A stretch of DNA of 64,000 bases, taken from positions 46,760,703-46,824,702 of the forward strand of contig CM055103.1 of NCBI GenBank assembly GCA_029204225.1, written 5' to 3'. Source of the stretch: Diphasiastrum complanatum (Eukaryota; Streptophyta; Lycopodiopsida; Lycopodiales; Lycopodiaceae). Under the pieces are notes generated by a model, which was not told the origin of the DNA, searched no databases, and worked only from the letters and a program-made list of their open reading frames with translations. This document shows, one piece after another, positions 44,741-54,895 of this stretch; the stretch's first letter is position 1, and each line of letters starts with the position of its first letter. Both the position numbers and the translations under genes were made by a program.

Positions 44741-44804
<64 letters not shown>
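44709..44804. repeat. (GA)n microsatellite
   Basis: About 96 bp of GA with one GAAA interruption. Complement of the (TC)n at 244-367, in the same order relative to the hairpin and ORF stop. Unit 1 retains only a 9-11 bp GA run at the corresponding place (about 42,240). Confidence 0.95.
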
Positions 44805-44805
<1 letters not shown>

Positions 44806-44844
44806 CCCACCAACCGTCGCATAGTTAGTGAGTCCCTTCGAAGA

Positions 44845-44875
44845 CAGTTAGCTCCCCGTAAAGAATAGCTAACTG
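44845..44875 (-). other. Hairpin over the ORF stop codon (second copy)
   Basis: Arms CAGTTAGCT (44,845-44,853) and AGCTAACTG (44,867-44,875) around a 13-nt loop. The minus-strand TAG at 44,869-44,871 lies in one arm, as in the copy at 167-202. Confidence 0.7.
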
Positions 44876-46210
44876 GCCGCCAAAAGACAATCAATATCAT
44901 GTGGTAGTGAGTAAGACAAACCAGGAAATACTTCAGAGATGATTAGCTTATTGATGATAAGACATAGTTTAACCGTCATAAATCCATTTTTTTTGAAAAA
45001 CATCAATCAAAATTCCGAGCTCCTTTATGAATGTATTTTGTTTGTTACAACAGTACATTGTAGCAATAACCTGTGAAACAATAACCTTATATGAATTGTG
45101 GATTGGTCTATTTGAAGCCAAATGTATATATTGCAAAAAAACAAAAAGATATTCTCTTCTTTTGTCAAACTTTGGAAGGTGTGTTAGACAATAATTTCGA
45201 TCCAAGGCAATGGATATATTTTAAAAGCTGGTACGTTCTAAATTTTTCCTTTCTATTTCTAGAAAGTCTAATGGGTAGATCCAATATGGCTTTTCAGGGG
45301 TCCTAGTTTGTGTTTTATCCCTAAAAATCTCAACATTAGAGTCATTGATAAAACATATGTCATCAATGTATCTGAAATAATGTATGAAAGTAGTCTCAAA
45401 AACTCTATTACGGTAACATAATTGTAAAAAAAGTCTCTTTGTGTCACTGCTAGTGGTGAATTGGATACGGCCGGTCGCTGATATACTAATTTCCCTTTTA
45501 ACTGTCTCGTCTTCATCTTGCACATCGATTAGGATTTGTAAAAGTTTAGGTTTTTTATTGGTAGATCATCTTTGGTGCCACTACTTTGTCCTTCATTTCC
45601 TTTGTAATCTGAAAACCGCTTTTTCTTTCCTGTTCCTGATCCAGAAATGACTGAATTCAGATTATTGAGATTAAAAGAGCCAGTTCTTTTGTTCGAGTTT
45701 TCGAAGTACTTATCTTGGAGGGTAGAAAAACTAGGTCGTTTTAGAAGACGCTCTATTTCTCGAATGTTTTTAGCATCTCCCAAAGGTGCAAGAAGTTTAG
45801 AAGAGGAATCTTTTGCAAGTTCAATGGGAGTGTCAGTCATGTATTGGCAGATAAAGAGAAAAGTCAGGTGTGATTTCACCACATCCCTAGCAGGTTTATG
45901 AAGCCACATGAAGAATGCATTCATCTGATTTTGAAGGGAAGCACCAGGAAAGAACTTGGCTAGGTTATTCATCATGAACCAGATAGCATGGTTAAACCAA
46001 ATGATGGAAGAGCTGTTTTTGCATTTTTCACCACATCTACATTTGTTTCCAATTCTAGATTCTGTCCTGGTTAAGGTTTATTCTATTGAAGCTGGTCTCA
46101 AAGTGGCCTCTAATTCTAGCCCAGGTTAGCTCAGACAAACAACATGATGGTTCGAATTTGTTCATACGAATGATGGTGTCAAAAGAAACAGGGGTCTTAA
46201 GTGAAAGATG
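44869..46210 (-). pseudogene. RT-type element ORF, Penelope-like candidate
   Basis: Minus strand, N to C: 46,210-46,055 (FEPSCCLSELTWARIRGHFET), 46,050-45,529 (CRCGEKC, WFMMNNLAKFFPGASLQNQM, HKPARDVVKSHLTF, REIERLLKRPSFSTLQDKYF), then in another frame 45,523-45,221 with HYFRYIDDICFIN, and 33 residues on, LDFLEI. After one TAA the same frame goes on to 44,969 with FLQYIHLASNRPIHNSYKV and FIKELGILIDVFQKKWIYDG; a further shift leads to LPHDIDCLLAAS and the TAG. Penelope-like RTs show this order: RYIDDI, then FLD(I/V), then SNHP...K.SI..SQ, then an F..L..L...F...GY helix. RT fingers before RYIDDI are not seen. No GIY-YIG domain found. At least three breaks. Confidence 0.45.
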
Positions 46211-46212
46211 TT

Positions 46213-47332
46213 TACCCTTTTCATCCGATTCCCATTGATTTTCTATGTCTTTCAAATAGTACTTTTTCCAATGGCTTTGTCAGAATATCTACAATCGTAT
46301 CTTCTGATCTAATGAATTCATCGTTAACCATACCCAGCTTGCATCGTTGTAGTTTCATAGAGTGAACTCGTGCTTGCTTTCGTAGATTAGCCCCAATGTA
46401 TATGTACATTTGAGATAACTATAAGATCCTTTTCAACATCTTCAAGTGTTGCATTCCAAGATTAGATGAAAACTGACTAAGTGTATAGACAGAAATTGCC
46501 AAATTATGCCTTGTACAGAATATGAGGTACATTAGACTCCCTATTAAATTCTGATATGGTATCTTCTGCATCGTCTATTTGTCCGCATCTGTGTTTGAAC
46601 AATCATATTTCGACAATCTGGCTTCGAAAATCATTGGGGTCGATTTATCTTTGCAATCGATCATGCTTCTACAAATGCTACGAACCTTCTGAAATCATCA
46701 CCATCAGACTTCAACTTTAGATTTTATATACTAGTCATTCTACTGAAATCATCAATGAATGTTAGAAAGTATCTTGACCCTGAGAGAGAATTGACCTTCA
46801 TAGATCCACAGGCATCCCAATGTACTAGCTCAAAAACATCTTTTGCTCTCCTCCCTTCATGAACGAATGGATCTCGATGTTGTTTACATTTCAAACAAGC
46901 TTTGCAGAAATCTGAATTGGCACTTGTAACTTTAAGACCATTTACAAGGTCATTTTTGCTCATGTCATACAAATTCTTCATATTTAGATGATACATTCAC
47001 TTGTGCCACAAAAAATTTTCACCTTCAGATGCATTCAATGCACTGTCGTAGTTGTTGACAATTCTTGCTTGCAGATACAAGTTACATTATCTTATTCCGA
47101 CAACAGGTAATTTGTTCGATTTGTGATCCACCATTCTGCATGCCAAGATCTACCATCTTCGATACAGAGAGTAGGTCACTTTTTAAATTAGGTACATAGA
47201 GCCGATAGTTTCTTCAAATGTTCAATGGACGTTGTATTTGAAGCATTATCGAACGTGTCATAGCTTGAGTGTTCTATCAAATTATAAATAGTTCGAGACT
47301 GTCGGAAGAGGGTTGTTAAGTTCACCATTTCC
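46213..47332 (-). pseudogene. Ty1/copia family S remnant, copy 2
   Basis: Minus strand: LTR piece 47,332-47,270, integrase piece 46,996-46,724 (FCKACLKCKQHRDPF, ELVHWDACGSMKV, YFLTFIDDFSRMTSI), and RNase H end 46,409-46,221 (GMVNDEFIRSEDTIVDILTK). Compared with copy 1 it lacks 6,831-6,981 and joins the RT-type ORF at 46,213 instead of an LTR. Zinc-binding CKACLKCKQ is better preserved here than in copy 1. Confidence 0.82.
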
Positions 47333-47497
47333 AAAGCTTTGTAAGTCTTCCTCATCTGAATCATCTAAATGGAGAATAGTGTATTCTGAACTCCTGGAGC
47401 CATCTTGAGGTCCTTTACCAAGCATTTTCTTTGTCAAAAGGTGCATAACATATTTGTTTCTCTTAGAACGGATCATGGCGGCGACTTTAGGCCTCAT
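47333..47497 (-). CDS. Host-like first coding exon, copy 2 (open)
   Basis: ATG at 47,497 opens MRPKVAAMIRSKRNKYVMHL, then LTKKMLGKGPQDGSRSSEY and the acidic LHLDDSDEEDLQS, after which LTR sequence begins (FGNGELNNPL is LTR-derived). This copy lacks the shift seen at 8,052-8,067. The exon is followed by an LTR rather than a donor site, so the gene is cut. Not a family I recognise. Confidence 0.45.
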
Positions 47498-47885
47498 AGT
47501 TGATATTTCTAATATTTCTAATTTTCGATAGCTTTGAGCTAGTGAACAATACCTGATGCAACAAAAGAGAGAGAGAGAGAGCGCAAAACCTGGAAAGAAG
47601 CTGATAAAAATGTTTATGATTTTTCATCCCGGGACGGAAGACTGCTGATAGTTAAGTATTGACAGGAGAACCTATTCCTTCATAGTTGCTTACTTACGAT
47701 TTCTAACTCGAGCTTGCGAGTTGTAGCTTCCTGACGAGAATAGTTACGATCGCCCTACCTAAAAGCGATGGCTGCAATAACAACCTCATTATGTCAAACA
47801 CACATAGATTGGTTCTTACCAAACCTCAAGCACAAGCGCAAATCAAAACTAAGTGATTCAAATAGGAGAGAACAAAGCGATTACG
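47498..47885 (-). other. 5' untranslated region with an intron, copy 2
   Basis: On the minus strand a donor GTAAGTAAG starts at 47,697 and an acceptor TGCATCAG ends at 47,553, preceded by a CT-rich tract, so a 145-bp intron can be drawn 55 bases before the ATG. A second acceptor-like GTTATTGCAG lies further upstream near 47,775. This is typical of a plant 5' leader intron. Confidence 0.45.
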
Positions 47886-48275
47886 ACGATTAAGCTGAAT
47901 TGTTATGATCAATGCGAAAGCGAGTTGTAGCAGCGACAGGCTCCTGGTAGCGTAGACGAACCGATCGACGGTGGGTAAGGGGAGAAAAGGTGAGTCCGCG
48001 TGTATGAAAAGGAAAACGATAAATGGGAGCGCCGTATGAGAATCCTATAGCAAAGCTATGTATGTATCCAGTTTAGCAATTCACTTTTTTTTAACTCTAA
48101 ATCAGTTTTAACAATTTTACAAAAGAAAATGGAGCAGCTTCCCATAACGTAATTGTGGGTCAAATTTTTTTAAAGGTGGTGCAAATAAAAAAATTTACCT
48201 TTTTTACACGCAGCTTTCGTTTGAAAAGTCATGTAAAAAAAATTATCTCAAAAAATATGTAAAAACTGAATTCAC
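47886..48275. other. Copy-2-only segment
   Basis: This 390-bp segment sits where copy 1 reads GATTATGACATAGAGG without interruption. Its right part (47,890-48,010) looks like a continuation of the host-like leader on the minus strand; the remainder is AT-rich. It may be the ancestral state, lost in copy 1. Confidence 0.4.
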
Positions 48276-48279
48276 ATAG

Positions 48280-48385
48280 AGGTAGGGCCGGCTCCTCAGC
48301 CCTTCCGCCCGTGGAAGGCGCTACGCCCTCAGGGGCAGCACCTTCCGGGACGGAAGGACCTCAAAGCATGCCCTTCCCCCCCCCC
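48280..48385. repeat. GC-rich block with small hairpins, copy 2
   Basis: Same as 8,560-8,672 but ending in a pure C14 run followed by A15 (about 48,378-48,407), which copy 1 lacks. Confidence 0.5.
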
Positions 48386-48407
48386 CCCCCAAAAAAAAAA
48401 AAAAAAT

Positions 48408-49370
48408 GCCACCTTAGTGAATTAAGCCTTTGCCCCGCACATAAAATCACTTTTGACATTTCAATAAAGAAAATGGTGGAACCGCACACAACTGAATTTG
48501 TGGGGCACTCACTTATGCCAAATTGTGGGGCACCCACTTATGCCAAAGTGCCAAATTTTCTTTCTCTTCTCAAGGCACTTTGGAAAATCAAATTCATGTG
48601 AATTTATAACCAAGATTTTTTTTGAGACGTGTTGTCATAGTTCTCAAGTGGACAAACCAATAAAAAGGTTAACACAAATCACATGAAATTTTTGATGGAA
48701 TGTGCATGTGGATAGCCAATGACGGGCTGCCACTTGCACATGCACATGCACATTTGTTGTTCACATGCACATTCCGTTCACGTAAAGGATACTTTGTGCC
48801 TATTCTGCCCACTTTTTGAACAAATTAAAAAGCAAAATAGGCGTATGTTTTTTTCAAAAAAAAAATTGCTGTTCTGTCAAGAGTCAGGCGTCAGGTGCCA
48901 GACTGCCACATGGCAGCATCAGAGTGGTTGGAAAAAGTCAGACTCCTCATTATGCTTCATAATAAGCATGTAAAAATTTTCAAAGTATCCATTATGCAAT
49001 GGAAAGAGCTAGGCACAAGCCATTATGCCTGGTTTGGCTTTCCAAAAAAATTTAGGCTTGACCCCTTCGGGCTTAGCCTAAAAAAATTCTAGAAATCCTT
49101 ACTAGGCAGAATGGCATGTGCCCGACCCATTCCATAGTACATAATGGATACTTGGTGACTATTTTGCCCATTTTTTGAATAGATTAAAAAGCAGAATAGT
49201 CATTTATTTTCTTCAAGAAAATAATTGGTGCACTTTCCAACCTGCGTGTCAAGCGTCAAACTACCACGTGGCAGTTTTTAACTGGTCAAAAAAAGTCAAA
49301 GTGCTAATTATTTTTCATAAAAGAAGATTGTTAATGTGGGAGAAAAATTAACACCCACTCAGTTGGTGAA
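48408..49370. other. Non-coding duplicated stretch, copy 2
   Basis: Matches 8,680-9,640 including the internal ~375-bp repeat. The ATG frames at 48,311, 48,498 and 48,719 differ between copies by indels and so are not maintained as proteins. Confidence 0.6.
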
Positions 49371-49373
49371 ATA

Positions 49374-49768
49374 CAAGGACTGTTTCGCATGGACTTACAA
49401 GGATCTGAAGGGTATACCACCAACCGTAGTCCCCAACACACCATACCCTTGCTGGATGGGGCAGTCCCCAAGGTGAGCCAATATTATCGCTGCAATCCCA
49501 ACTACACAGAACTAATCAAACAAGAATTGCGAAAGCTGCTCGACTCTCATTTCTTCTATAAAATTGAGCATACATAATGGGTATCGCCAATAGTCATAGT
49601 ACCCAAAACGTCAAAATACGAATCTGTGTAAATCTGAAAGCGTTAAATGCGGATACAAAGAAAGATCATTTTTTCTTACCTTTCATGGAAAGTATTCTGG
49701 ATCGAGTAGTAGGAGCAGAAGCTTATAGTTTTCTGGATGGCTTCAGTGGCTACAGTCAAGTGAAGATA
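49374..49768 (+). pseudogene. Ty3/gypsy RT N-terminal fragment, copy 2
   Basis: Plus strand: GAVPKVSQYYRCNPNYTELI, a TAA at 49,575-49,577, then VKIRICVNLKALNADTKKDH, LPFMESILDRVVGAEAYSFL and DGFSGYSQVKI. It extends further into the palm than copy 1 and stops before the expected PED/W..TAF block. The LDGFSGY motif carries the first catalytic Asp. Confidence 0.82.
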
Positions 49769-51118
49769 CCTGATCCAATAGATAGGACTGACCTCCCTAC
49801 CAAGCGGCCTAGGAAGCAGCCAGCCCCCAAGAGAGCCCCGAAGAAAGTTAAGAGGGCCATTATTACAAATTCCCCTCAATCTAACCCTATTGATAATGTA
49901 GATAGTGCTGCACTAGATACGGTTGTAAACATAGCTACAACCATTTTGGATAATCTTGTTACTCTTGTAGATACTCCTAATCCACCTCCTCCTCCGCGTT
50001 CAAACTTTTATACATATATAGATTGGGATGAGTATCTTAAATTTGAAAGTGACGTATCCGATGTTGTATATAGATTTGGAGTTCCATTTTGTTTTAGATT
50101 AGAGGAACTTGACTTCAATATAAATTATAGAGTTATTGATTGTTTGGAGCTAAAAAATAGACAGGCTTCTATCAGTGATCTTGTCATAGAGCTGGGGTCA
50201 CACTCTTGCAATTTGACATTGCAAGGGATTCATACAATGAAGTTTTAGTACTTAGTAATTTTCTGCTTCAGACCATCAAGGAGAAGAACGACACTTTGTC
50301 ACAGTGTCTTACTTGTGGATCCACACCAGCAGCAAAATACTTGCTCGTGCCTTATCATACCAAGTAAGTTAAGTTAAATGCTTCTTGCTGTTTATAGTTT
50401 TATCATTGGCATTATCAATGGAAATAGTTCTCAGAATTGTAGCTAATGGACTCTCTATCTTATTCTGCAGTGAGCACTAGAGTTTAAACCTGATCTCTAT
50501 TAAGAGACCTTTAGATAATATTATTAGAGTATTTTGTGTAAAGATGAACTCGGCTAGCAATACACATAAGAATGTTGATTTGATCTTGCCATATATATGT
50601 AAATATATTCCAGCAGTTGTTGGCCAAACAACTGAATCGTAGATCGTCAATCTGGAGGTAAATTCTGTCTTTCTTAACAACATTTTGAAATCAGCATTTT
50701 AATGTATTTGTTTCATTCTAATTCATTTTGTCTCTCAATTGATGTCTTGTGTGTTGAATTTTTTTGCAGTCAGCCCAGCAAAATGATTCATTCAACTATG
50801 GGTGGTACACTTTGTATAATGCAAAGTTATTTTTTGAGTGGTTCATCCTTCAACTTGATGTTGATATTTCAAAGGTAATTTATTCTGTTTATTCTTGATT
50901 TTAGAATCGTGATTAGTTTTCTATTCTGTAAATTGTTTTAACCGTAACTAATATGTGAATATTCTATCCTGCAGTTTATACTTCCTGAATACAGATCAAG
51001 CCAGGTGTACAGATTTAAGCAAAAAATTATCCTGAGCATAGTGGCAAGGGCAAGGCTTCAGCCACCCATTGTTAATGATGGTGCTAAGGATGATGTTATT
51101 ATACTAAATAAAGATTAG
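49769..51118 (+). pseudogene. Four-exon gene fragment of unknown function
   Basis: Exon 1 (about 49,769-50,363) follows the gypsy frame without a break: a basic, NLS-like TKRPRKQPAPKRAPKKVKR, a PPPPPR run, then FYTYIDWDEYLKFESDVSDV and YRFGVPFCFRLEELDF. A one-base loss near 50,212 shifts it to RDSYNEVLVLSNFLLQTIKE, CLTCGSTPAAKYLLVPYH. Intron 1 50,364-50,470, exon 2 50,471-50,657, intron 2 50,658-50,769, exon 3 50,770-50,874 (FNYGWYTLYNAKLFFEWFI), intron 3 50,875-50,974, exon 4 50,975-51,118 (FILPEYRSSQVYRFKQ to ILNKD and TAG). All three introns start GT, end AG with T-rich acceptors, and join in phase. Exon 2 has two in-frame TAGs (50,478, 50,640). I do not recognise the protein. Confidence 0.6.
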
Positions 51119-52375
51119 AAAAATATAGATAGCACGGAATAGATATAGATTGCACATGTATAGAATTGATAGGAAAATATACATTGATATTTCAAATGCT
51201 ACTCCAATTTATGAATTTGGGAGCCCAAAATACATGTATTGATGCCCAACTTGGGCTTTAATTGGCAGCCAAGACAAACACATTCTTGACACCAATCGCA
51301 ATTGTGCTCTCTTGGACAGACCCTTATCTACTGTCGCACCCTTCTTTCTGCCAACTCCTCGCATGAAGCCAACCTACTGCAATAGCATCACCATTAAACG
51401 TAAGTTAACTTGCATCTATACTGAAAGCGCAGCTCACTTCATACTCTAACCTGCAAGCAAACAGCTTATATTAAACCACCTTGTTTGATTATTAGGCCCC
51501 GTTAGCTAGAGCCTAATTAGTGGTAGTTGATATGAAATACGTCTTCTGCAGTCGAATCGGTGAGTTTGTTCTTTTTTTGTCTTTCCAATTCGTTTTTTCT
51601 ATGAATTATAATGGTAGTATTCACACTGAGGTAAATAATAACTAAATATTATGTGACCGTCAGTTACATTCACGACGACGTTTGAGAAGGAGGGTTTTAC
51701 TTGTAAATATAGATGGTTACACAAGTACAGAATTTTGCATAGCTTTACTCTTCAAGAACTGTCGTAGCATGTTCACTTTAGATCATAAGATATTAGTGTA
51801 GTATATAGCATTATCGTTTCCACAGAGATGGATAGTTCACAATAATTGGAAAAAATAAGGCTTTTTATGTTTTAGCATATGAAAACCTGGTTATTCTCAG
51901 ATATTAGAGAGATCAGGCTGCCAGTACTACCTTAATGTAATGCTATAGTACCACACTAGTTAAGTTTATTTTCCAAAGTTTCAAATAATTCTGATGAAAT
52001 ACTCAGAGTTCTTAGTAATTTCAAAAGTTCGACAAGATTAAATCTATCGACAATTGATATACTCCTTATCAAGAAGTTTTGATAAGTTCTGTTCTACTAG
52101 ATCTGAGGTAAATATTTCCCACAGTCAAATCTTAGAAATTGTTAGCCATGGTTTGGAACTGTCGAACAATATTATTCGACAATGAACTACACTCGAACAC
52201 TTCTAAAATGGAGTTCAACATTCATTAATGAATCTCACTTCCGAATAGGTACTAGATGATGGAAAAAATATAAAAATAATTGTGCAAATCTATCAGGCTC
52301 TATAACGTAACGAAACGAAACAAAACAAAAGTAGACGAAACGAAGCGAAGAGAAGCGAAACTTGAACGAGCTCTG
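51119..52375. other. Duplicated flank and J-type leader, copy 2
   Basis: 51,265-51,688 equals 11,149-11,568, including the short minus-strand start at 51,364 (MRGVGRKKGATVDKGLSKRA). 51,690-52,375 equals 12,290-12,969. No other feature; 51,119-51,264 is unique and shows nothing. Confidence 0.6.
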
Positions 52376-53108
52376 ATATTGATATTGTTGAATTGAAGTA
52401 ATCGCGAAGCGAAAACAGTCGCAAACGAAATCAATTTGGATGGAGTTCGAATATGATTGCTGGTCATTACCTGCTATCATTCCTACAATCCTCTAGAATG
52501 TAGACAGACACTGCTGACCTGCGTTATAGATTAATATAGCATTCAACAAGATTGAACCAGTGTGCGAAATTGATTAAACAAGTAAATGAGATACACAAAT
52601 AATAGTAGACAACAATTCATTTGAGATCAGACACAATTCAAAATAATATGTGCATAATAGCTATAATATCATCTATTAATCCTCTTGACATCGAGCACTG
52701 TGTGACAGACCCACATAGCGCATTGGCTTGAGAGAAGCGGCGTTCTCCCAAGAATAGTGTCTCGCTTACTAGCAGACTTGTTGGATCTCTGTGGATCCTG
52801 CTTACAAAATTGTCTCGCTCACAAGTGCACTTCTATTCTATATATTTTGTCTATCTGTATATGTTTCATGCATGTAGCAAACGTGTATATTTTGTGAACT
52901 TTTTTGTCTCGCTTCGAATAACATTCTTGATCAAACAGATTAAACATCTATAACTAATCATGGATTACAAGAGTGGTGGATTAGGCACGTCCTAATGCTC
53001 TTTTGTTGTTGTCACCATATCAGATCAGGGATTTGCACTTCATAGTACTTGGTTGATCTTCCTGGTCCTTTGGAGCACGAAGTGTTTTGCGTTGCGAACA
53101 TTTTCGTG
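52376..53108 (-). mobile_element. Truncated J-family LTR
   Basis: Matches 12,970-13,709 and stops at TTTTCGTG, where integrase sequence begins. The last ~90 bp of the LTR and all of RNase H, RT and half of integrase are lost at this junction. Confidence 0.8.
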
Positions 53109-53845
53109 TTCAAAGGTCCACAAATGTTTGAATGTACTAGCTCCAGAATCTTTGTCGTTCTGTAGGAGTCCTTGACAAAAGAGTATGTGACATCTTACGC
53201 TTTATACATGCATCACAGGTTATCGAACTGGTTGCATTCGAGATGCTCAACCCTGTGATTGCTCCATGATGTCTTGCTTGATATAGTACCATTGAATTCA
53301 TATGGCATAGTCTCTTGTGCCATAGAATATTTGACGAATCATCATGGGTTTGATGCACTTGATCTGCAGGTAGGCATACCTTCAAGTGATATAGGTTGCC
53401 TTTTCTTCTACCTTGAGTGATCAGTGTACTGGTGCTTGCATCAACAACATTGCATGTTTCATCTGAGAACGTTACACGCATCCCAGCATCAGCTATTCTT
53501 TCCACTGATAACAAGTCCTGCTGTAGTGTAGGCACGAACATAATGTCTTCGAGTCATCTGTCTCTACCGTTTGTCTTGAGCCATAGTGAACCAATACCAT
53601 TCACTTGATGCTTTGATCCGCCTCCAAGAAGGACAAATCTTGATGGATCTGCACTTCGGAAATCAGACATGATCCGCCTTGATGTAACGAAGTGTGAAAT
53701 AGCTCTTGAATCAAGGATTACCTCCTGTGTGTCAGGTGTTGATACTGCACACATGTCTCCATAGATGTAGGCGGTGGAATTTTCGTGATTCAATCTTTCT
53801 TCGCCCATCTTCAGGCTCTCTGGTTCTTCGACATAAGATGATATT
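53109..53845 (-). pseudogene. Ty1/copia family J: protease and integrase start
   Basis: Minus strand: 53,845-53,554 (SISSYVEEPESLKMGEERL, EVILDSRAISHFVTSRRIM, LLGGGSKHQVNGIGSLWL) and 53,541-53,137 (MFVPTLQQDLLSVERIADAG, LWHKRLCHMN, CDACIKRKMS). The protease DSGA reads DSRA, as in copy 1. The same TGA separates the two parts. Integrase core missing. Confidence 0.9.
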
Positions 53846-54672
53846 GATATTGCTGAAGCGAAGTAATCGCGAAGCAAAAACAGTCATGAATGAAATTAAT
53901 TCGGATGGAGTTCGGATATGATTGTTGGTCACTGCCTGCTATATTATTCCTACAATCCTCTAGAATATAGACAGACATTGCTGACCTACGTTATAGATTA
54001 ATAAAACATTCAACAAGATTGAACCAGTGTGCAGAATCGATTTAACAAGTAAATGAGATACACGAATAATAGCAGACAACAATTCATTCGAGATCAGACA
54101 AAAATCAGAATAATATGTGCATAATAACTACAATATCATCTATTAATCCTCTTGAGATCAAGCACTGTGTGACAGACCCACACAGCGCATTGGTGTGAGA
54201 GAAGCGGCGTTCTCCCACGAATAGTGTCTCGCTTACTAGTGGACTTCTTGGATCTCTGTGGATCCTGCTTACAAAATTGTCTCGCTCACATGTAGACTTC
54301 TATTTAGTATTTTTCATCTATCTGTATATGTTTGATGCATCTAGCAAATGTGTATATTTTGCAAACTTTTCCGTGTTACTTCGAGTAACATTCTTGATCA
54401 GATAGATTAAACATCTATAACTAATCATGGATTACAAGAGCGGTGGATTAGGCACATCCTAATGCTCATCTTCTGATGTCACCATATCAGATCAGAGATT
54501 TGTACTTTATAGTACTTGGTTGACTTCCTGGTTCTTTGGAGCATGAAGTGTTTTGCATTGCGAACATTTTCGTTTCGTGTTGTGTCGTGCTGTTCGCGAA
54601 CATTTTCGTTTCGTGTCTTTTCGTCAAATTGAGATTAAAAGCTAGCAAAGCTTTGGTAATAGAAACGTTTTG
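53846..54672 (-). mobile_element. J-family LTR (5' side, copy 2)
   Basis: Matches 17,105-17,942. Contains the palindrome GTTCGCGAAC near 54,592. Followed on the right by the shared flank 54,673-54,895. Confidence 0.8.
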
Positions 54673-54895
54673 TTTCTTCACTAGATTCTCTATCTCTGAT
54701 AAAAAGACTCAGAACTCAATCAATATACAAAATAGATTAACTGCAGAATTTTGTTATCCCAGGTGAATCCATTTGATATTTCACTATAGAATAATATTCG
54801 ACCGAATGAAAGTTCACTTTCAATAACTCGAATAAGTTTAAAGCTGTCAGACAGTGAGCATTGCTTAATTATTTAGTTTTGGAATCACATATGTT

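Larger units (their letters stand above)
46213..54895. repeat. Large direct duplication, copy 2
   Basis: Counterpart of 6,716-18,169, about 39.5 kb away on the same strand. Relative to copy 1 it has lost most of the J pol (deletion point 53,108-53,112), the element at 11,569-12,289 and the 150 bp at 6,831-6,981. It holds 47,886-48,275 and the four-exon gene fragment, which copy 1 lacks. Confidence 0.9.

Noticed and set aside
44649-44900. Minus-strand frame with long Leu-Ser run
   Set aside because: It is the (GA)n tract read on the complement, continued by chance into flanking sequence.
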